The notes: generated by a model from the sequence alone, not told the origin. Counted from the stretch's first letter, positions 1 to 9,174 are shown. The stretch is 64,000 bases of DNA from Sphingomonas flavescens (GCF_030866745.1 NZ_CP133016.1:1426001-1490000); one strand, 5' to 3'. Numbers and translations are program-made.

Positions 1-411
1 CTGCACGTCATTGAGATTCATCAGGCGCGACAGCAGCAGCGGACCCATCTCGCTAACGGTCGTGCGGATCGGATGCCCTTGTTCACCGAACAGATCCCAG
101 AATTGCACCGGCGTGTCATGGTAGGACCAGTCGGTCATCCCGACGTCCGCCGCGCGCTGGGCAAACACCTCATGCATCTTCGACGTCGGCGATCCCGCCA
201 TCGCGAGACCGGAAAGGTCACCTTTGACGTCCGCGACGAAGGTGGGAATGCCGGCTGTCGACATGCCTTCGACAATGCCCTGAAGGGTTACCGTCTTCCC
301 CGTGCCCGTGGCACCGGCGGCCAAGCCGTGCCGGTTGGCGCGTTTCAGCTCGAGGTTCTGCGCATTGGCGCCGCCGCTCTCGGCGCCGATGAAGATGCCA
401 CTATCGCTCAC
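1..411 (-). CDS. HerA-like (DUF853) ATPase, N-terminal part, cut by window edge
   Basis: Only the first 137 codons are in the window; the gene continues beyond base 1. It starts at a GTG preceded by GGAGGTAAG. The N-terminus reads [13 protein letters not shown], and a P-loop GATGTGKT falls at residues 33-40 of a [14 protein letters not shown] NTPase fold. A second strand motif, [15 protein letters not shown], resembles the Walker-B-like region of the DUF853/HerA-C family. These proteins are hexameric FtsK/HerA-type ATPases thought to translocate DNA. The true cellular role of DUF853 members is not settled. It is read away from degP, from which it is separated by 68 bp. Confidence 0.85.
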   Translation of the reverse strand, partial: MSDSGIFIGAESGGANAQNLELKRANRHGLAAGATGTGKTVTLQGIVEGMSTAGIPTFVADVKGDLSGLAMAGSPTSKMHEVFAQRAADVGMTDWSYHDTPVQFWDLFGEQGHPIRTTVSEMGPLLLSRLMNLNDVQ

Positions 412-479
412 GCCTTACCTCCGGTTCGGGACTTCGCTAGCAACGGCTGTAGCGCAATCCCGAACGGGAGTGGAAGCGC

Positions 480-2045
480 CTAACGATTGGTGATGTCGAC
501 GCCGACGAACGCCTCAGGGGCGGTCCCGCGCTTGACCAGCAGCAGCACGCTCGACCGTCCAGCCTTGCGGGCCGCGTCAACCGCGGCAACGACCTGAGCC
601 GGAGAACTCACGGGCTGGTTATTGATCGACACGATCAAGTCGCCTTGCTGCAAGCCCTTGTCCGCCGCCGGCGAATTGCCGTCGACGCGCGTAATCAGCA
701 CGCCCTGCGCGGTCGGCGGCAGATTGGCGGCCCTCGCTGCTTGCGGCGTGAGCGGCGTCAGGGACAGGCCGAGCGCCCGCTGCGGGGTCGTCGCCCCGCC
801 GGGACCGGTCGCGGTATCGCCGGTGCCACCACCGGACATCTTGGCGAGGGCTTCCTCGGTCGGCCGCTCGGTCACCTGCACGGTCACCGTCGCGCGCTTG
901 CCGCCACGGATGATCTCCACGGGAATGCGCGAGCCAACCTGCGTGTTGGCGACAAGGTAGGATACGGTCTGGTCGGGAGTCACGGCCTGGCCATTCACAC
1001 GCACGATGACATCGCCCTGTTGCAGCCCAGCACGCGCGCCCGGCGTGCCAGGCACAACCGCGCGAACGAGTTCACCTGTGTCCTTGGCGATGCCCAGCGC
1101 GGGCGCGAGGTCCTCGTCGACCGGCTGCAGGCTGACACCGAGATAGCCGCGCGAAGGGCGCTGACCCTTGCGTAGAGCTTCGATCACCGGCCGTGCGAGT
1201 TCGGTCGGAATCGCAAGTCCAATGCCGACCGAGGCACCGGTCGGTGAGATCAACGCCGAATTGATCCCGATGACGTTGCCGTTCAAATCGAACATGGGGC
1301 CGCCGCTGTTACCCATGTTGATAGCCGCATCGGTCTGGATGTAGCGGTCGTAGGCGCCGACGCCGGTGATTCCACGATGCAGAGCGGAAATGATGCCGGC
1401 GGTGACGGTACTGCCGACCCCATAGGGATCGCCGATCGCGATAACCCAGTCGCCCACGCGCGCCTTGGTGCTGTCACCCCAATTCACATAGGGCAGGTTG
1501 CGGCCGTCGATCTTGAGCAGGGCGAGATCCGACGTCTCGTCGCGGCCGACGATCTTCGCCGGATATTCGCGGCGGTCGGTCGTCGTGATGGTGACGGTAT
1601 CGACCGTCCCAGTGCCGGTTACGCCCTGGATCAGGTGGTTGTTGGTAACGACGTAGCCGTCGGGCGAAATGATGAACCCGGAGCCCAGCGAACCCGCTTC
1701 ACGGGTGCGCGGCTGGCTGCCGCCGCCGCTGCTATTGTCGTTGCTGCCCTGGCCGTTGGGGTCGAAGCGCCGGAAGAATTCTTCGAATGGATCGGACTGC
1801 TGCGCCTTCACCGGCACGCGCTGCTTGGTCGAGATGTTGACCACCGCGGGCTGCAAGCGCGCCACGAGGTCGGCGAAGGACATCGGTGCGCCCGGCCGCG
1901 GCGCCAGCGCCGTTGTGCCCGGCCCATTTTGCGCGACCTGGGCACCGGCTTCACCGGTGGCGAGAGAGAATACCGATCCCCCGAGCAACAGGGCCGTAGC
2001 GACCCCATAGGCGTAGCGCACTTTTCCGGACTCCTTCGACCTCAT
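480..2045 (-). CDS. degP: DegP/HtrA-family periplasmic serine endoprotease (Do)
   Basis: A 521-residue protease of the envelope quality-control type, which degrades or refolds misfolded periplasmic proteins. An N-terminal signal segment (about residues 13-36, ending GEAGA) leads to a trypsin-like domain with a full triad: His137 in VTNNHLIQG, Asp173 in SDLALLKID and Ser247 in GNSGGP. Two PDZ domains follow, at about residues 300-395 and 425-515. The ATG at 2045 is chosen because GGAG sits just upstream. An in-frame start 10 codons earlier (2075) is possible but has no obvious ribosome site. It follows hflKC on the same strand about 90 bp downstream, so an hflK-hflC-degP unit, common in Proteobacteria, is likely. 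Confidence 0.95.
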   Translation of the reverse strand: MRSKESGKVRYAYGVATALLLGGSVFSLATGEAGAQVAQNGPGTTALAPRPGAPMSFADLVARLQPAVVNISTKQRVPVKAQQSDPFEEFFRRFDPNGQGSNDNSSGGGSQPRTREAGSLGSGFIISPDGYVVTNNHLIQGVTGTGTVDTVTITTTDRREYPAKIVGRDETSDLALLKIDGRNLPYVNWGDSTKARVGDWVIAIGDPYGVGSTVTAGIISALHRGITGVGAYDRYIQTDAAINMGNSGGPMFDLNGNVIGINSALISPTGASVGIGLAIPTELARPVIEALRKGQRPSRGYLGVSLQPVDEDLAPALGIAKDTGELVRAVVPGTPGARAGLQQGDVIVRVNGQAVTPDQTVSYLVANTQVGSRIPVEIIRGGKRATVTVQVTERPTEEALAKMSGGGTGDTATGPGGATTPQRALGLSLTPLTPQAARAANLPPTAQGVLITRVDGNSPAADKGLQQGDLIVSINNQPVSSPAQVVAAVDAARKAGRSSVLLLVKRGTAPEAFVGVDITNR

Positions 2046-2135
2046 CGATACTCCATCATTCGGGGGTGGACGCAAGGGGCGCTAAAGGCCGCCAGTCGCC
2101 TTAACGACAATTGAACGCGGCCACGGTTCCCTCGC

Positions 2136-2999
2136 CTAACGCGCTCTTCCAGAGAATTCCTTCAGATAGTCGTTCTGCGGCGACAAAATGATGGTCGTGG
2201 GCGACGCCTTTTCCTGGCCATCGCCAACGAACGTTGTCTGGTAGCTCTGCATCGCCCGGTAGAAATCATAGAAATCCGGATCCTTGCCGAAGCTGGCGGC
2301 GTAGGTCTTGGCCGCGTTCGCGTCCGCCTCGGCGCGGATGATCTGCGCCCGCTTGGCGCCCTCCGCGCGGATCGATCGCGCTTCCTGCTCCCGCGCGGTG
2401 CGCATGCGGTCAAATGCGGAGGACAGCGGCGCGCCATCGGGCAGGTCGGTGCGCTTAATGCGAACGTCGAGGACTTCGACGCCATATTGCCGCGCGATCC
2501 GGTTTAGCGACGTCCGCACGTCGTTCATGATGCCCTGCCGTTCCGGCGTCAGGAGCTGCGCGAATTCAATGCGGCCGAGCTCGTTGCGGACTTCCGAGCC
2601 AAGAATCGGACGGAGCTGCTCGGTCAGTTGCTGCTCGTTGCCGGCGCGAATGTACATCAGCAGCGGGTCGACGATGCGATAGCGGGCGAAGGCGTCGACC
2701 TGCAGACGGCGCTGGTCGGTCGACAGCACCTGCTGGCGCTGCATGTCGACATTCTGGACGCGCTTATCGATCCACACCAGCTGCTCGACGAACGGAATGC
2801 GCCAGCTGATGCCGGCCCCGGCACCGCCGATCGGGCGTCCAGCCTCATACTTGCCAAGGATGCGCACCGGCTTGCCGAAGCGGACCACCACGGCCTGCTT
2901 GGTTTCCGGGATGATCGGAAAGCTACCGAGCAGCACGAACAGCGCCAATAGCGCGATGACCGCAGCCATCATCGGGTGACGACGGATCGTATCGGTCAT
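2136..2999 (-). CDS. hflC: HflC, band-7/SPFH membrane protein
   Basis: A 287-residue SPFH/prohibitin-like protein with one N-terminal membrane anchor (about residues 9-28). The rest is a band-7 domain and a helical, Ala/Glu-rich region (about 190-240) typical of HflC. With HflK it forms the periplasm-facing HflKC complex that encloses and modulates the FtsH protease. Its ATG overlaps the hflK stop codon by four bases (ATGA), which indicates translational coupling. The variable stretch GRPIGGAGAGISW near residue 58 lies inside the band-7 domain and may be a lineage-specific insertion. Confidence 0.93.
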   Translation of the reverse strand: MTDTIRRHPMMAAVIALLALFVLLGSFPIIPETKQAVVVRFGKPVRILGKYEAGRPIGGAGAGISWRIPFVEQLVWIDKRVQNVDMQRQQVLSTDQRRLQVDAFARYRIVDPLLMYIRAGNEQQLTEQLRPILGSEVRNELGRIEFAQLLTPERQGIMNDVRTSLNRIARQYGVEVLDVRIKRTDLPDGAPLSSAFDRMRTAREQEARSIRAEGAKRAQIIRAEADANAAKTYAASFGKDPDFYDFYRAMQSYQTTFVGDGQEKASPTTIILSPQNDYLKEFSGRAR

Positions 3000-4102
3000 T
3001 GCGCGCGCTCCGGTGCCGGCGGCTGCTGACCGTTCTTGAGTTGCGGCAGCGGCAGGTAGGAGTTGACGCCGGGCGCCTCGATCACGGTCTTATCGACCTT
3101 GGAGAGCACCTGCTCCATCGTTTCGTAGTACATACGCTTACGGGTGACCTCCGGCGCTAGCCTGTACTGCTCATACACCTTGTCGAACGCCGTCGCCTCA
3201 CCTTGCGCCTTCTGGCCGAGCTGAAGCGCATAAGCGTTCGCATTGTTGATGTAGGTCTGCGCGTCCTGCTGGGCCGCGGTGACCTGCTTGAAAGCGTCGT
3301 TCACGGCGTCGGGCGGGTCAGCCTGCTTGATGGCGATACCCTGCACCTGGATGCCCGATCGATAGGAATCGAGGATTCGCTGCATGTTCTCCGCGACCTG
3401 AGTCTCGATTTCGGCCCGTCGGTCACCCATCGCGTCATTAAGGCTGACCTGGCTGATCACCGCCCGCATGGCGCTCTCGGCGACTTCCCGGATCGTCTCA
3501 TCCGGCTGGTCCATCTGGAACAAATAGCGCTCCGGATTGCGGATATTCCAACGCACCGAATAGGCCAGGTCGAGCAGGTTCTGGTCGCCCGTCAGCATGA
3601 GGTCGTCCGAACCTTCAGTGCCCATGTCGATAGAGCGAATGTTCTCGACGTCGATCTTGGCAACGCGCTCGATCGGCGATGGCAGCGTGAAGCTGACGCC
3701 AGGCCCGAGTGTACGGCTGTAGCGGCCGAACTGGGTCACGACACCGCGCTGGCCAGGGGAAATCGCATGAAAGCTCGTGAACAGCAGCCAAAGGAGGACC
3801 AGGGCAATGACGCCCCAGACGATGAGCGTACCCGGCGGTCGGCCTGGAATATGCCCGCCACCATCACCGCCAAGCCGCGCGCGGCCGCGACGCAACAATT
3901 CGTCCAGCGAGGTGACGTTGGCGCTTCGGATACCGGCGCGCCGACCGCTCTTCGGAGCGTCGCCCCACGGATTGCTCGCCTTGCCGCTATCACTGTCAGG
4001 CGTCGGATCCTCTCCGCCGTCGCTGCCGCTCGAGCCCCAAGGGCCCTTGGTATCCGCGAACAGGCCGCGAACGCGGCTGCCCCACCCCGTAAGAATGTCC
4101 AT
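2996..4102 (-). CDS. hflK: HflK, band-7/SPFH membrane protein
   Basis: This is the partner of HflC in the FtsH-modulating HflKC complex. The N-terminus is Gly/Pro/Asp-rich and cytoplasmic (MDILTGWGSRVRGLF). It is followed by one membrane helix (about residues 94-116, LIVWGVIALVLLWLLF) and a band-7 domain containing SPGQRGVVTQFGRY. I start it at ATG 4102 because the sequence from there matches the usual HflK N-terminus. A longer TTG-initiated reading from 4144 adds 14 residues without a convincing ribosome site. With the ATG start the gene is divergent from mrp, with a gap of about 70 bp if mrp starts at 4173. Confidence 0.92.
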   Translation of the reverse strand: MDILTGWGSRVRGLFADTKGPWGSSGSDGGEDPTPDSDSGKASNPWGDAPKSGRRAGIRSANVTSLDELLRRGRARLGGDGGGHIPGRPPGTLIVWGVIALVLLWLLFTSFHAISPGQRGVVTQFGRYSRTLGPGVSFTLPSPIERVAKIDVENIRSIDMGTEGSDDLMLTGDQNLLDLAYSVRWNIRNPERYLFQMDQPDETIREVAESAMRAVISQVSLNDAMGDRRAEIETQVAENMQRILDSYRSGIQVQGIAIKQADPPDAVNDAFKQVTAAQQDAQTYINNANAYALQLGQKAQGEATAFDKVYEQYRLAPEVTRKRMYYETMEQVLSKVDKTVIEAPGVNSYLPLPQLKNGQQPPAPERAQ

Positions 4103-4172
4103 CGCGGCGAATATAGAGGCCCTCGGCGCGAAAAACAGTGGCAAGCGCTACGGGCCTTCTTATGTGGCCGTG

Positions 4173-5108
4173 ATGAACGATATCGCACGACTACCCCATG
4201 CGACACGCATCCGATCAAGCCGTGTCGCTGATGGCATAGCGACCATCATCATCGATGCGACCGGCCTCAAGGATAACGAGGCAAAAGCTGTCGAGGATGA
4301 GGTGCGTGCCGCGGCGCTGACGGGTCCGGGAATTCGCGAGGCGCGCATCGCGATGACAGCGGCCCAAATTTCCAGGACCATGATCGCCATCGGCAGCGGC
4401 AAGGGCGGCGTCGGCAAGTCTACGGTATCGACCAACCTAGCCATCGCGCTCGCGCGGGCGGGCAAGAAAGTCGGCTTGATCGACGCCGACGTCTATGGCC
4501 CTTCCCAGCCAACGTTGCTCGGCAACAGCGCCAAGCCGATCGCGGAGAATGAGAAGCTTATCCCCGTCGAGGCGCACGGAATTCGATTCCTTTCCCTCGG
4601 GCAGCTAGTGTCGCCGGGCCATGCCCTCGCATGGCGCGGGCCGATGGCAACTGGCGCATTGACCAATCTCATCGAGGCGGACTGGGGCGACGCCGAGCTG
4701 CTGCTCGTCGACATGCCACCCGGCACCGGGGACGTGCAGCTGTCCCTGATCCAGAAATCGCGTCCGGCAGGCGCGGTGATTGTGTCGACCCCGCAGGACC
4801 TGTCACTGATCGACGCGCGCCGCGCAGTCGACCTGTTCAACAAAACCAGCGTGCCTGTGCTCGGCGTCATAGAGAATATGGCGGTCTACACCTGCCCGCA
4901 CTGCGGCGAGGCTTCACATCCGTTCGGCACAGGCGGCGCTGAGCAGGCCGCGTCGGATATGGGGATTCCGTTCCTCGGCCGCTTGCCCCTGTCTCTGAAG
5001 GTCCGGGAAGCATCCGATGCGGGCGTTCCGCCAGCGCTCGGCGACGGTCCCGAGGCTGAAGCCTTCGCCGCACTCGCCGCGCAACTGTTGGCCGCAGTGG
5101 CGCATTGA
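4173..5108 (+). CDS. apbC: Mrp/ApbC-type Fe-S cluster carrier ATPase
   Basis: A P-loop ATPase of the Mrp/NBP35 group that carries and transfers [4Fe-4S] clusters to apoproteins. It has a short DUF59-like N-terminal domain (residues about 1-65). A deviant Walker A GKGGVGKST follows at 76-84, then VDMPPGTGD at about 180-188 and the cluster-binding CPHC at 241-244. The start is uncertain. ATG 4173 gives 311 residues and a start close to the domain boundary. An in-frame ATG at 4095 would add 26 residues and overlap the hflK start by 8 bp. Neither has a strong Shine-Dalgarno sequence. A CoA-binding protein gene follows 22 bp downstream. Confidence 0.9.
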   Translation: MNDIARLPHATRIRSSRVADGIATIIIDATGLKDNEAKAVEDEVRAAALTGPGIREARIAMTAAQISRTMIAIGSGKGGVGKSTVSTNLAIALARAGKKVGLIDADVYGPSQPTLLGNSAKPIAENEKLIPVEAHGIRFLSLGQLVSPGHALAWRGPMATGALTNLIEADWGDAELLLVDMPPGTGDVQLSLIQKSRPAGAVIVSTPQDLSLIDARRAVDLFNKTSVPVLGVIENMAVYTCPHCGEASHPFGTGGAEQAASDMGIPFLGRLPLSLKVREASDAGVPPALGDGPEAEAFAALAAQLLAAVAH

Positions 5109-5130
5109 GGCCCGCAACAGGAGGACAGCA

Positions 5131-5568
5131 ATGCCGCTGACGCGCGACGAAGACATCGCTCAATTGCTCACGAAAGCCCGGACGATTGCCATGGTCGGCG
5201 CCTCCGATCGCCCGGATCGCGCCTCGTACGGCGTTATGAAATTCCTGCAGGACCACGGCTATCGCGTCCTGCCGGTCAATCCGCAGATCACGGGGGAGCA
5301 TGTGCACGGCGAGTTCGTCTGGCGGGAGCTGGCGCAGATCGGCGTGCCGATCGATATCGTCGACATCTTCCGGCGCCCGGAAGCCGCTGCTGAGGCGGTC
5401 GATCAGGCCATTTTCGTCGGCGCCAAGGCCGTCTGGATGCAACTGGGCGTCATCAACGAGGACGCGGCGGCAAAGGCAGAGGCGGCTGGGCTGAAGGTGG
5501 TCATGGACCATTGCCCAAAGATCGAGATCGCGCGGCTTGGTCTGCCGCGTGTAGGCGCAGAGGCCTAA
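5131..5568 (+). CDS. CoA-binding (YccU-like) protein
   Basis: A 145-residue single-domain Rossmann-fold protein of the CoA_binding_2/YccU family. The glycine-poor nucleotide loop AMVGASDRPDRASYGV is at residues about 21-36. The later motifs VNPQITGE and KAVWMQLGV are characteristic. The biochemical role of stand-alone members is unknown. They resemble the CoA-binding domain of succinyl-CoA synthetase. The start is fixed by AGGAGGACAGCA directly before ATG. It probably shares a transcript with mrp. Its TAA stop overlaps the stop of the convergent pmbA by three bases (5565-5568). Confidence 0.85.
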   Translation: MPLTRDEDIAQLLTKARTIAMVGASDRPDRASYGVMKFLQDHGYRVLPVNPQITGEHVHGEFVWRELAQIGVPIDIVDIFRRPEAAAEAVDQAIFVGAKAVWMQLGVINEDAAAKAEAAGLKVVMDHCPKIEIARLGLPRVGAEA

Positions 5569-6911
5569 GCGGCTGCCACTGTCATTTCGGGCACCAAGAT
5601 CGTCGGGGCATCGATGCCGCGCCGAAATTCGAGATCGCTTGCCGGCTCCAGGGTCGCGAACATGTCGATGAGGTTCGACGCAATGGTGATTTCAGCAACC
5701 GGCTCCGCAATTTCGCCACCGCGAATCATGAATCCGACTGCACCGCGGCTATAATCGCCGGTCACGCCGTTCACCCCCTGACCGATCAGTTCGATGATCA
5801 GGACAGCCTCGGGAACGGAAGCGAACATCTGGTCCCGTCTCCGTGATCCCGCAGCCATATAGAGATTGCTGGGACTGGCGCCCGGCGCTCCGCCGGCGCC
5901 ACGCGCCGCATGGCCCGTCGGCTTGATGCCCAATTGCCGGGCCGATGCGGTTTCCGCAATCCAGCTCGCCAGCACGCCGTTTTCAACCAGCGCCTGACGG
6001 GACACGCGCAACCCTTCTCCGTCGAATGGACGAGACCGCAACCCACGGGCGCGAAGCGGATCGTCGACGATCTCAACACCAGATCCGAAGACGGCTGCGC
6101 CGAGCTTGTCCTGCAGAAAGCTCGTCTTGCGCGCGACCGATGCGCCACTGATCGCTGCCGAAAAATGACCAAGCAGGCTGCTCGACACGCGCGGGTCGAA
6201 GAATATCGGATATTTGCCCGGGCGTGGGCGCTGCGGGTCGAGCCGCGAGACAGCGCGCTTCCCCGCCCGCCTACCTAGTTCCTCCGAATCGTCGAGTTGG
6301 TCGAGGTACCGAACGCTGTGCCAAGCGTGATCGCGCTGCATGGACGACCCTTCGCCGGCGATGACGCCGACGGAGCAGCCATGCCCGCTTGCCTCATAAG
6401 CGCCAGAGAAGCCGCCTGAGGTTGCCAAGGCGATGACGGATGCGGAGGCACTCGCGCCGGCGCCGCTGGAATTATTGACGCCTTCAACTGCGAGGGCTGC
6501 GTTCTCCGCCGCAAGTGCGCGGGCCCGGAGCTGTTGCGGGTCGGGGTCGATGCCGTCGCCGCTTTCTAGAACGGGGATGTCCGGACCTTGCAGCAGCTCG
6601 GCCGGCGCGAGCCCGGCAAAGGGGTCCTCCGGCGCTTCGCGGGCCATCGCGAGGCAGCGCTCGACCAAGGTCGACAGTGCATCATCCGATAGATCCGAGC
6701 TGGCCACCGTCGCGGAGCGCTGCCCGTCGAACAGCCGCAGGCCGATCTGCGCGCCTTCCGACCGGCTGACGCTGTCGATCTCGCCCAGGCGGACCTGAAC
6801 GCCGGACGATCGGTCAGCGGCGTAGAGCGCGTCCGCGGCGCTGGCGCCCGCAGCAATGCCGCGTTCGACCAGTTGCTCGGCGATGCGGCAGGCGTCTTGA
6901 GGATTCAGCAT
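5565..6911 (-). CDS. pmbA: PmbA/TldE-family metalloprotease-like protein
   Basis: A 448-residue member of the TldD/PmbA (peptidase U62) family. TldD-PmbA heterodimers process small modified peptides and, in enterobacteria, the CcdA antitoxin. In the heterodimer PmbA lacks the metal-binding HExxxH of TldD, and I see no HExxxH here, consistent with the PmbA subunit. Recognisable features are the N-terminal DxSSGVQVRLGEIDSVS region, the central strand region around PIFFDPRVSSSLLGHF and the C-terminal GDYSRGAVGFMIRGGE. No tldD is visible in this window. Downstream lies the convergent CoA-binding gene; ubiA begins upstream, 9 bp away. Confidence 0.9.
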   Translation of the reverse strand: MLNPQDACRIAEQLVERGIAAGASAADALYAADRSSGVQVRLGEIDSVSRSEGAQIGLRLFDGQRSATVASSDLSDDALSTLVERCLAMAREAPEDPFAGLAPAELLQGPDIPVLESGDGIDPDPQQLRARALAAENAALAVEGVNNSSGAGASASASVIALATSGGFSGAYEASGHGCSVGVIAGEGSSMQRDHAWHSVRYLDQLDDSEELGRRAGKRAVSRLDPQRPRPGKYPIFFDPRVSSSLLGHFSAAISGASVARKTSFLQDKLGAAVFGSGVEIVDDPLRARGLRSRPFDGEGLRVSRQALVENGVLASWIAETASARQLGIKPTGHAARGAGGAPGASPSNLYMAAGSRRRDQMFASVPEAVLIIELIGQGVNGVTGDYSRGAVGFMIRGGEIAEPVAEITIASNLIDMFATLEPASDLEFRRGIDAPTILVPEMTVAAA

Positions 6912-6920
6912 GGCCGGCGC

Positions 6921-7835
6921 CTAGCGCGCGGAAACGCCGACGACCAGCATGGCCAGAAATACGAGCAGGCCGCACCAACGATTCGAACGGAAAAGTCGCA
7001 GCGCGAGTTCGCCGTCGGCAGGATCAGCCCGCAACGCTTGGCTGGCGAGGTGCAAGGCTGCGGGCACCAAGGCCGCCAGCGCGAGCCAATCCGGCCGAAC
7101 GCTCCACAAGGCCGCACCCCACAACGCGATGGCCAGCGCGTAGAAAATGCCGACGCCAACCGCAGCGCGAGCCCCCAGCCTTCGCGCCGAGGACTTTACG
7201 CCGACCAGAGCGTCATCCTCTTTGTCCTGGATCGCATAGAGCGTGTCGTAGCCCACCACCCAAGCGATGCTGCCGAACCACAAGAGGAGGGCGGGCAGGT
7301 CGAACGTTCCGCGCACGGCGGGCCAGCCGACCAGCGCCCCCCACGAAAAAACGAGTCCCAGCCAGGCCTGCGGCCACCAGGTGATGCGCTTCATGAACGG
7401 ATAAGCGGCCACCGGCGCAACGCTGCCGAGCGCAACGGCCGCTGCAAGCCAGTTGAGCTGCAGCAGCACGACGAGACCGATACCGCACAGGAGAGCGATG
7501 AGCATCGCGGCCGCTCCCGCGGACACACGTCCACTCGCCAGGGGACGCAAGCGTGTTCGTTCCACCTGCCGATCGAGGTCGCGATCAACGAAATCGTTGT
7601 AAACACAGCCCGCACTGCGCATCGCGAACGCGCCCAGCGCGAACCAGACCAGAAGGCTCCAGCGCCCATCGACAACCGCCAGTGCGACGCTCCATGCGCA
7701 GGGCCAATAGAGTAGCCACGTGCCGATTGGCCGGTCGAGCCGCATCAGCGAGGCATAGGGCCGCAACCGCGGAGGCAGCGCGCCGATCAGGCCGCGCCGC
7801 TCGCTGTCGGGAACGATGTCGGTGGTGGCGGTCAC
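6921..7835 (-). CDS. ubiA: 4-hydroxybenzoate polyprenyltransferase UbiA
   Basis: A membrane prenyltransferase of ubiquinone biosynthesis that attaches the polyprenyl tail to 4-hydroxybenzoate. The 304-residue protein has about eight hydrophobic segments and both family signatures. The first Asp-rich motif is NDFVDRDLD, at about residues 80-88, after the substrate-binding stretch RLDRPIGTWLLYWPCAWS (about 32-49). The second is YDTLYAIQDKEDD, at about 198-210. Translation starts at GTG 7835. The gene runs into pmbA with only 9 bp between them, so the two may be cotranscribed. Confidence 0.93.
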   Translation of the reverse strand: MTATTDIVPDSERRGLIGALPPRLRPYASLMRLDRPIGTWLLYWPCAWSVALAVVDGRWSLLVWFALGAFAMRSAGCVYNDFVDRDLDRQVERTRLRPLASGRVSAGAAAMLIALLCGIGLVVLLQLNWLAAAVALGSVAPVAAYPFMKRITWWPQAWLGLVFSWGALVGWPAVRGTFDLPALLLWFGSIAWVVGYDTLYAIQDKEDDALVGVKSSARRLGARAAVGVGIFYALAIALWGAALWSVRPDWLALAALVPAALHLASQALRADPADGELALRLFRSNRWCGLLVFLAMLVVGVSAR

Positions 7836-7876
7836 GCCCGGCGGGTTAGCGCCGGGCGCGGCACCGTCAATGCAGC

Positions 7877-8488
7877 TTAGCGGTTGCTGCCGCCGCTGAG
7901 ATCGGTCGCTGGCTTGCCGACGCTGTACGATTCGCTCGATTGCCGGGAGATTCGCGCCTCTTCATCAGCTTGGTGAAAGCTCGCGGCAGCCTCATCCATG
8001 CGCGCGTTAGCGTCGTTCATCATCGCTCCAGCGCTGGACATGGTGACCTGCGTTTGCACGTCCTTCTTCAACGCTTCATCGAACGGTCGGCCGGTTAGCT
8101 TTGCATCGACGGCTTCGGCGGCAAGCCGCTGGATCTGGTTCTTGATCAGCCGCCGCGCGTCGTCGTTGCGCCAATGATCGCCCGGCGCTGTGCCGTCGAC
8201 ATAGTAGACGTTCACGACGCTCGCGTTGTCGCCCTTCGGATCGATCTTGGCGATGATCCGGCCGATGTCCTCGCCTTCGTGCGTGAATTGCCAGACGACC
8301 GCGTTGTCGCCGGGAATGGATTCGAAGCTGGCGTGAACCGGATTGAGCCCGCCAGGCAGCGAGTCCATGCCAGGTGCCGTGCCGATCGAGCTGAGAGCCT
8401 CGAACGCCTGCACCGGCGCCACTTCGTAGGTCGTGCCGCCGCATGCGCTGAGCAGCAACGCAGCAATGCCGATGAATGTCTTACGCAT
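7877..8488 (-). CDS. putative lipoprotein of unknown function
   Basis: A 203-residue exported protein. The N-terminus MRKTFIGIAALLLSAC is a lipoprotein signal with Cys16 as the lipidation site, followed by GG. The mature part has a beta-rich middle (WQFTHEGEDIGRIIAKI) and an Ala/Asp/Glu-rich helical C-terminus. I recognise no family. It sits 20 bp downstream of another exported protein (8509-9174) with a similar order of parts, so the pair may be distant tandem duplicates. Confidence 0.75.
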   Translation of the reverse strand: MRKTFIGIAALLLSACGGTTYEVAPVQAFEALSSIGTAPGMDSLPGGLNPVHASFESIPGDNAVVWQFTHEGEDIGRIIAKIDPKGDNASVVNVYYVDGTAPGDHWRNDDARRLIKNQIQRLAAEAVDAKLTGRPFDEALKKDVQTQVTMSSAGAMMNDANARMDEAAASFHQADEEARISRQSSESYSVGKPATDLSGGSNR

Positions 8489-8508
8489 GGTGTTCCCCTG
8501 TTCCCCTG

Positions 8509-9174
8509 TTAATCACGTCGAAGGTTGGTCATCGGTCGCGTGACCGCATCATTGGGCCGCGTTGCCGCAGCCATGCTGTCGCCAGCCGAAGTCGGAAGGC
8601 GGGCGGAACCGCCAAAGTCTCCGTTGCCGACGCCGGAACTCTTCAGTTGCTCGGCGACGCCCTGAAACATCTGCTGCGTCACCTGGCCGATTTCCTGCAC
8701 CTGCTCGGGATGCGCCCGCGCATTGGCTGCGAAGGCCTGGAGCGCGCGACCTGGATCGGCGGTACGGCCATCCAGCGCGGCATCGACGCGCTCGTAGAAG
8801 CTGGTCTCGGCATAGCTGCGCATGAATTTGGTCGACATCAGACGATCGCCGAAGCCGCCGTCGATGCTGCCGTTGCGATAGGACAGGAAGACGCGCGTAC
8901 GGTTCGGGCCTTCGGATCGAAGCGTTGCTGTAAAGCTGCCGGCAAGACGGTTGCCGGCCAAGGCGTTCCAGGTGAGCGTGTTGCCGACTTCGGTGGGACT
9001 GCTCACCGAGCCCCCCGTGGCGGCCGAGGTATCCGCGCTGAGGTCGATCGCCTCGAGCCGCATGCGCGCGTCGGGGAGCGAAAGGTCATAAACCTGCCCG
9101 CGATCAAAGGCGCCGCCCGCGTAAAGGCCGCCGACAGCCAGGCCCGATGCAGTGATGGCTGTCAGTGTCTTCAC
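8509..9174 (-). CDS. exported protein of unknown function
   Basis: A 221-residue protein starting at GTG, with a short hydrophobic N-terminus (MKTLTAITASGLAVGGLYAGG) that could be a signal peptide or anchor. It contains a segment LAGSFTATLRSEGPNRTRV resembling the beta-rich middle of the neighbouring lipoprotein. A Gln-rich helix (HPEQVQEIGQVTQQMFQGV) follows. The C-terminus is low-complexity and Arg-rich. Function is unknown. The gene shares its strand and probably its transcript with 7877-8488. It is divergent from rsmE across a 100-bp spacer that must hold both promoters. Confidence 0.72.
   Translation of the reverse strand: MKTLTAITASGLAVGGLYAGGAFDRGQVYDLSLPDARMRLEAIDLSADTSAATGGSVSSPTEVGNTLTWNALAGNRLAGSFTATLRSEGPNRTRVFLSYRNGSIDGGFGDRLMSTKFMRSYAETSFYERVDAALDGRTADPGRALQAFAANARAHPEQVQEIGQVTQQMFQGVAEQLKSSGVGNGDFGGSARLPTSAGDSMAAATRPNDAVTRPMTNLRRD

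Noticed and set aside
3777-4094. 106-codon N-terminal extension of mrp
   Set aside because: It would be antisense to hflK and adds a Pro/Ser/Arg-rich stretch not seen in Mrp proteins.
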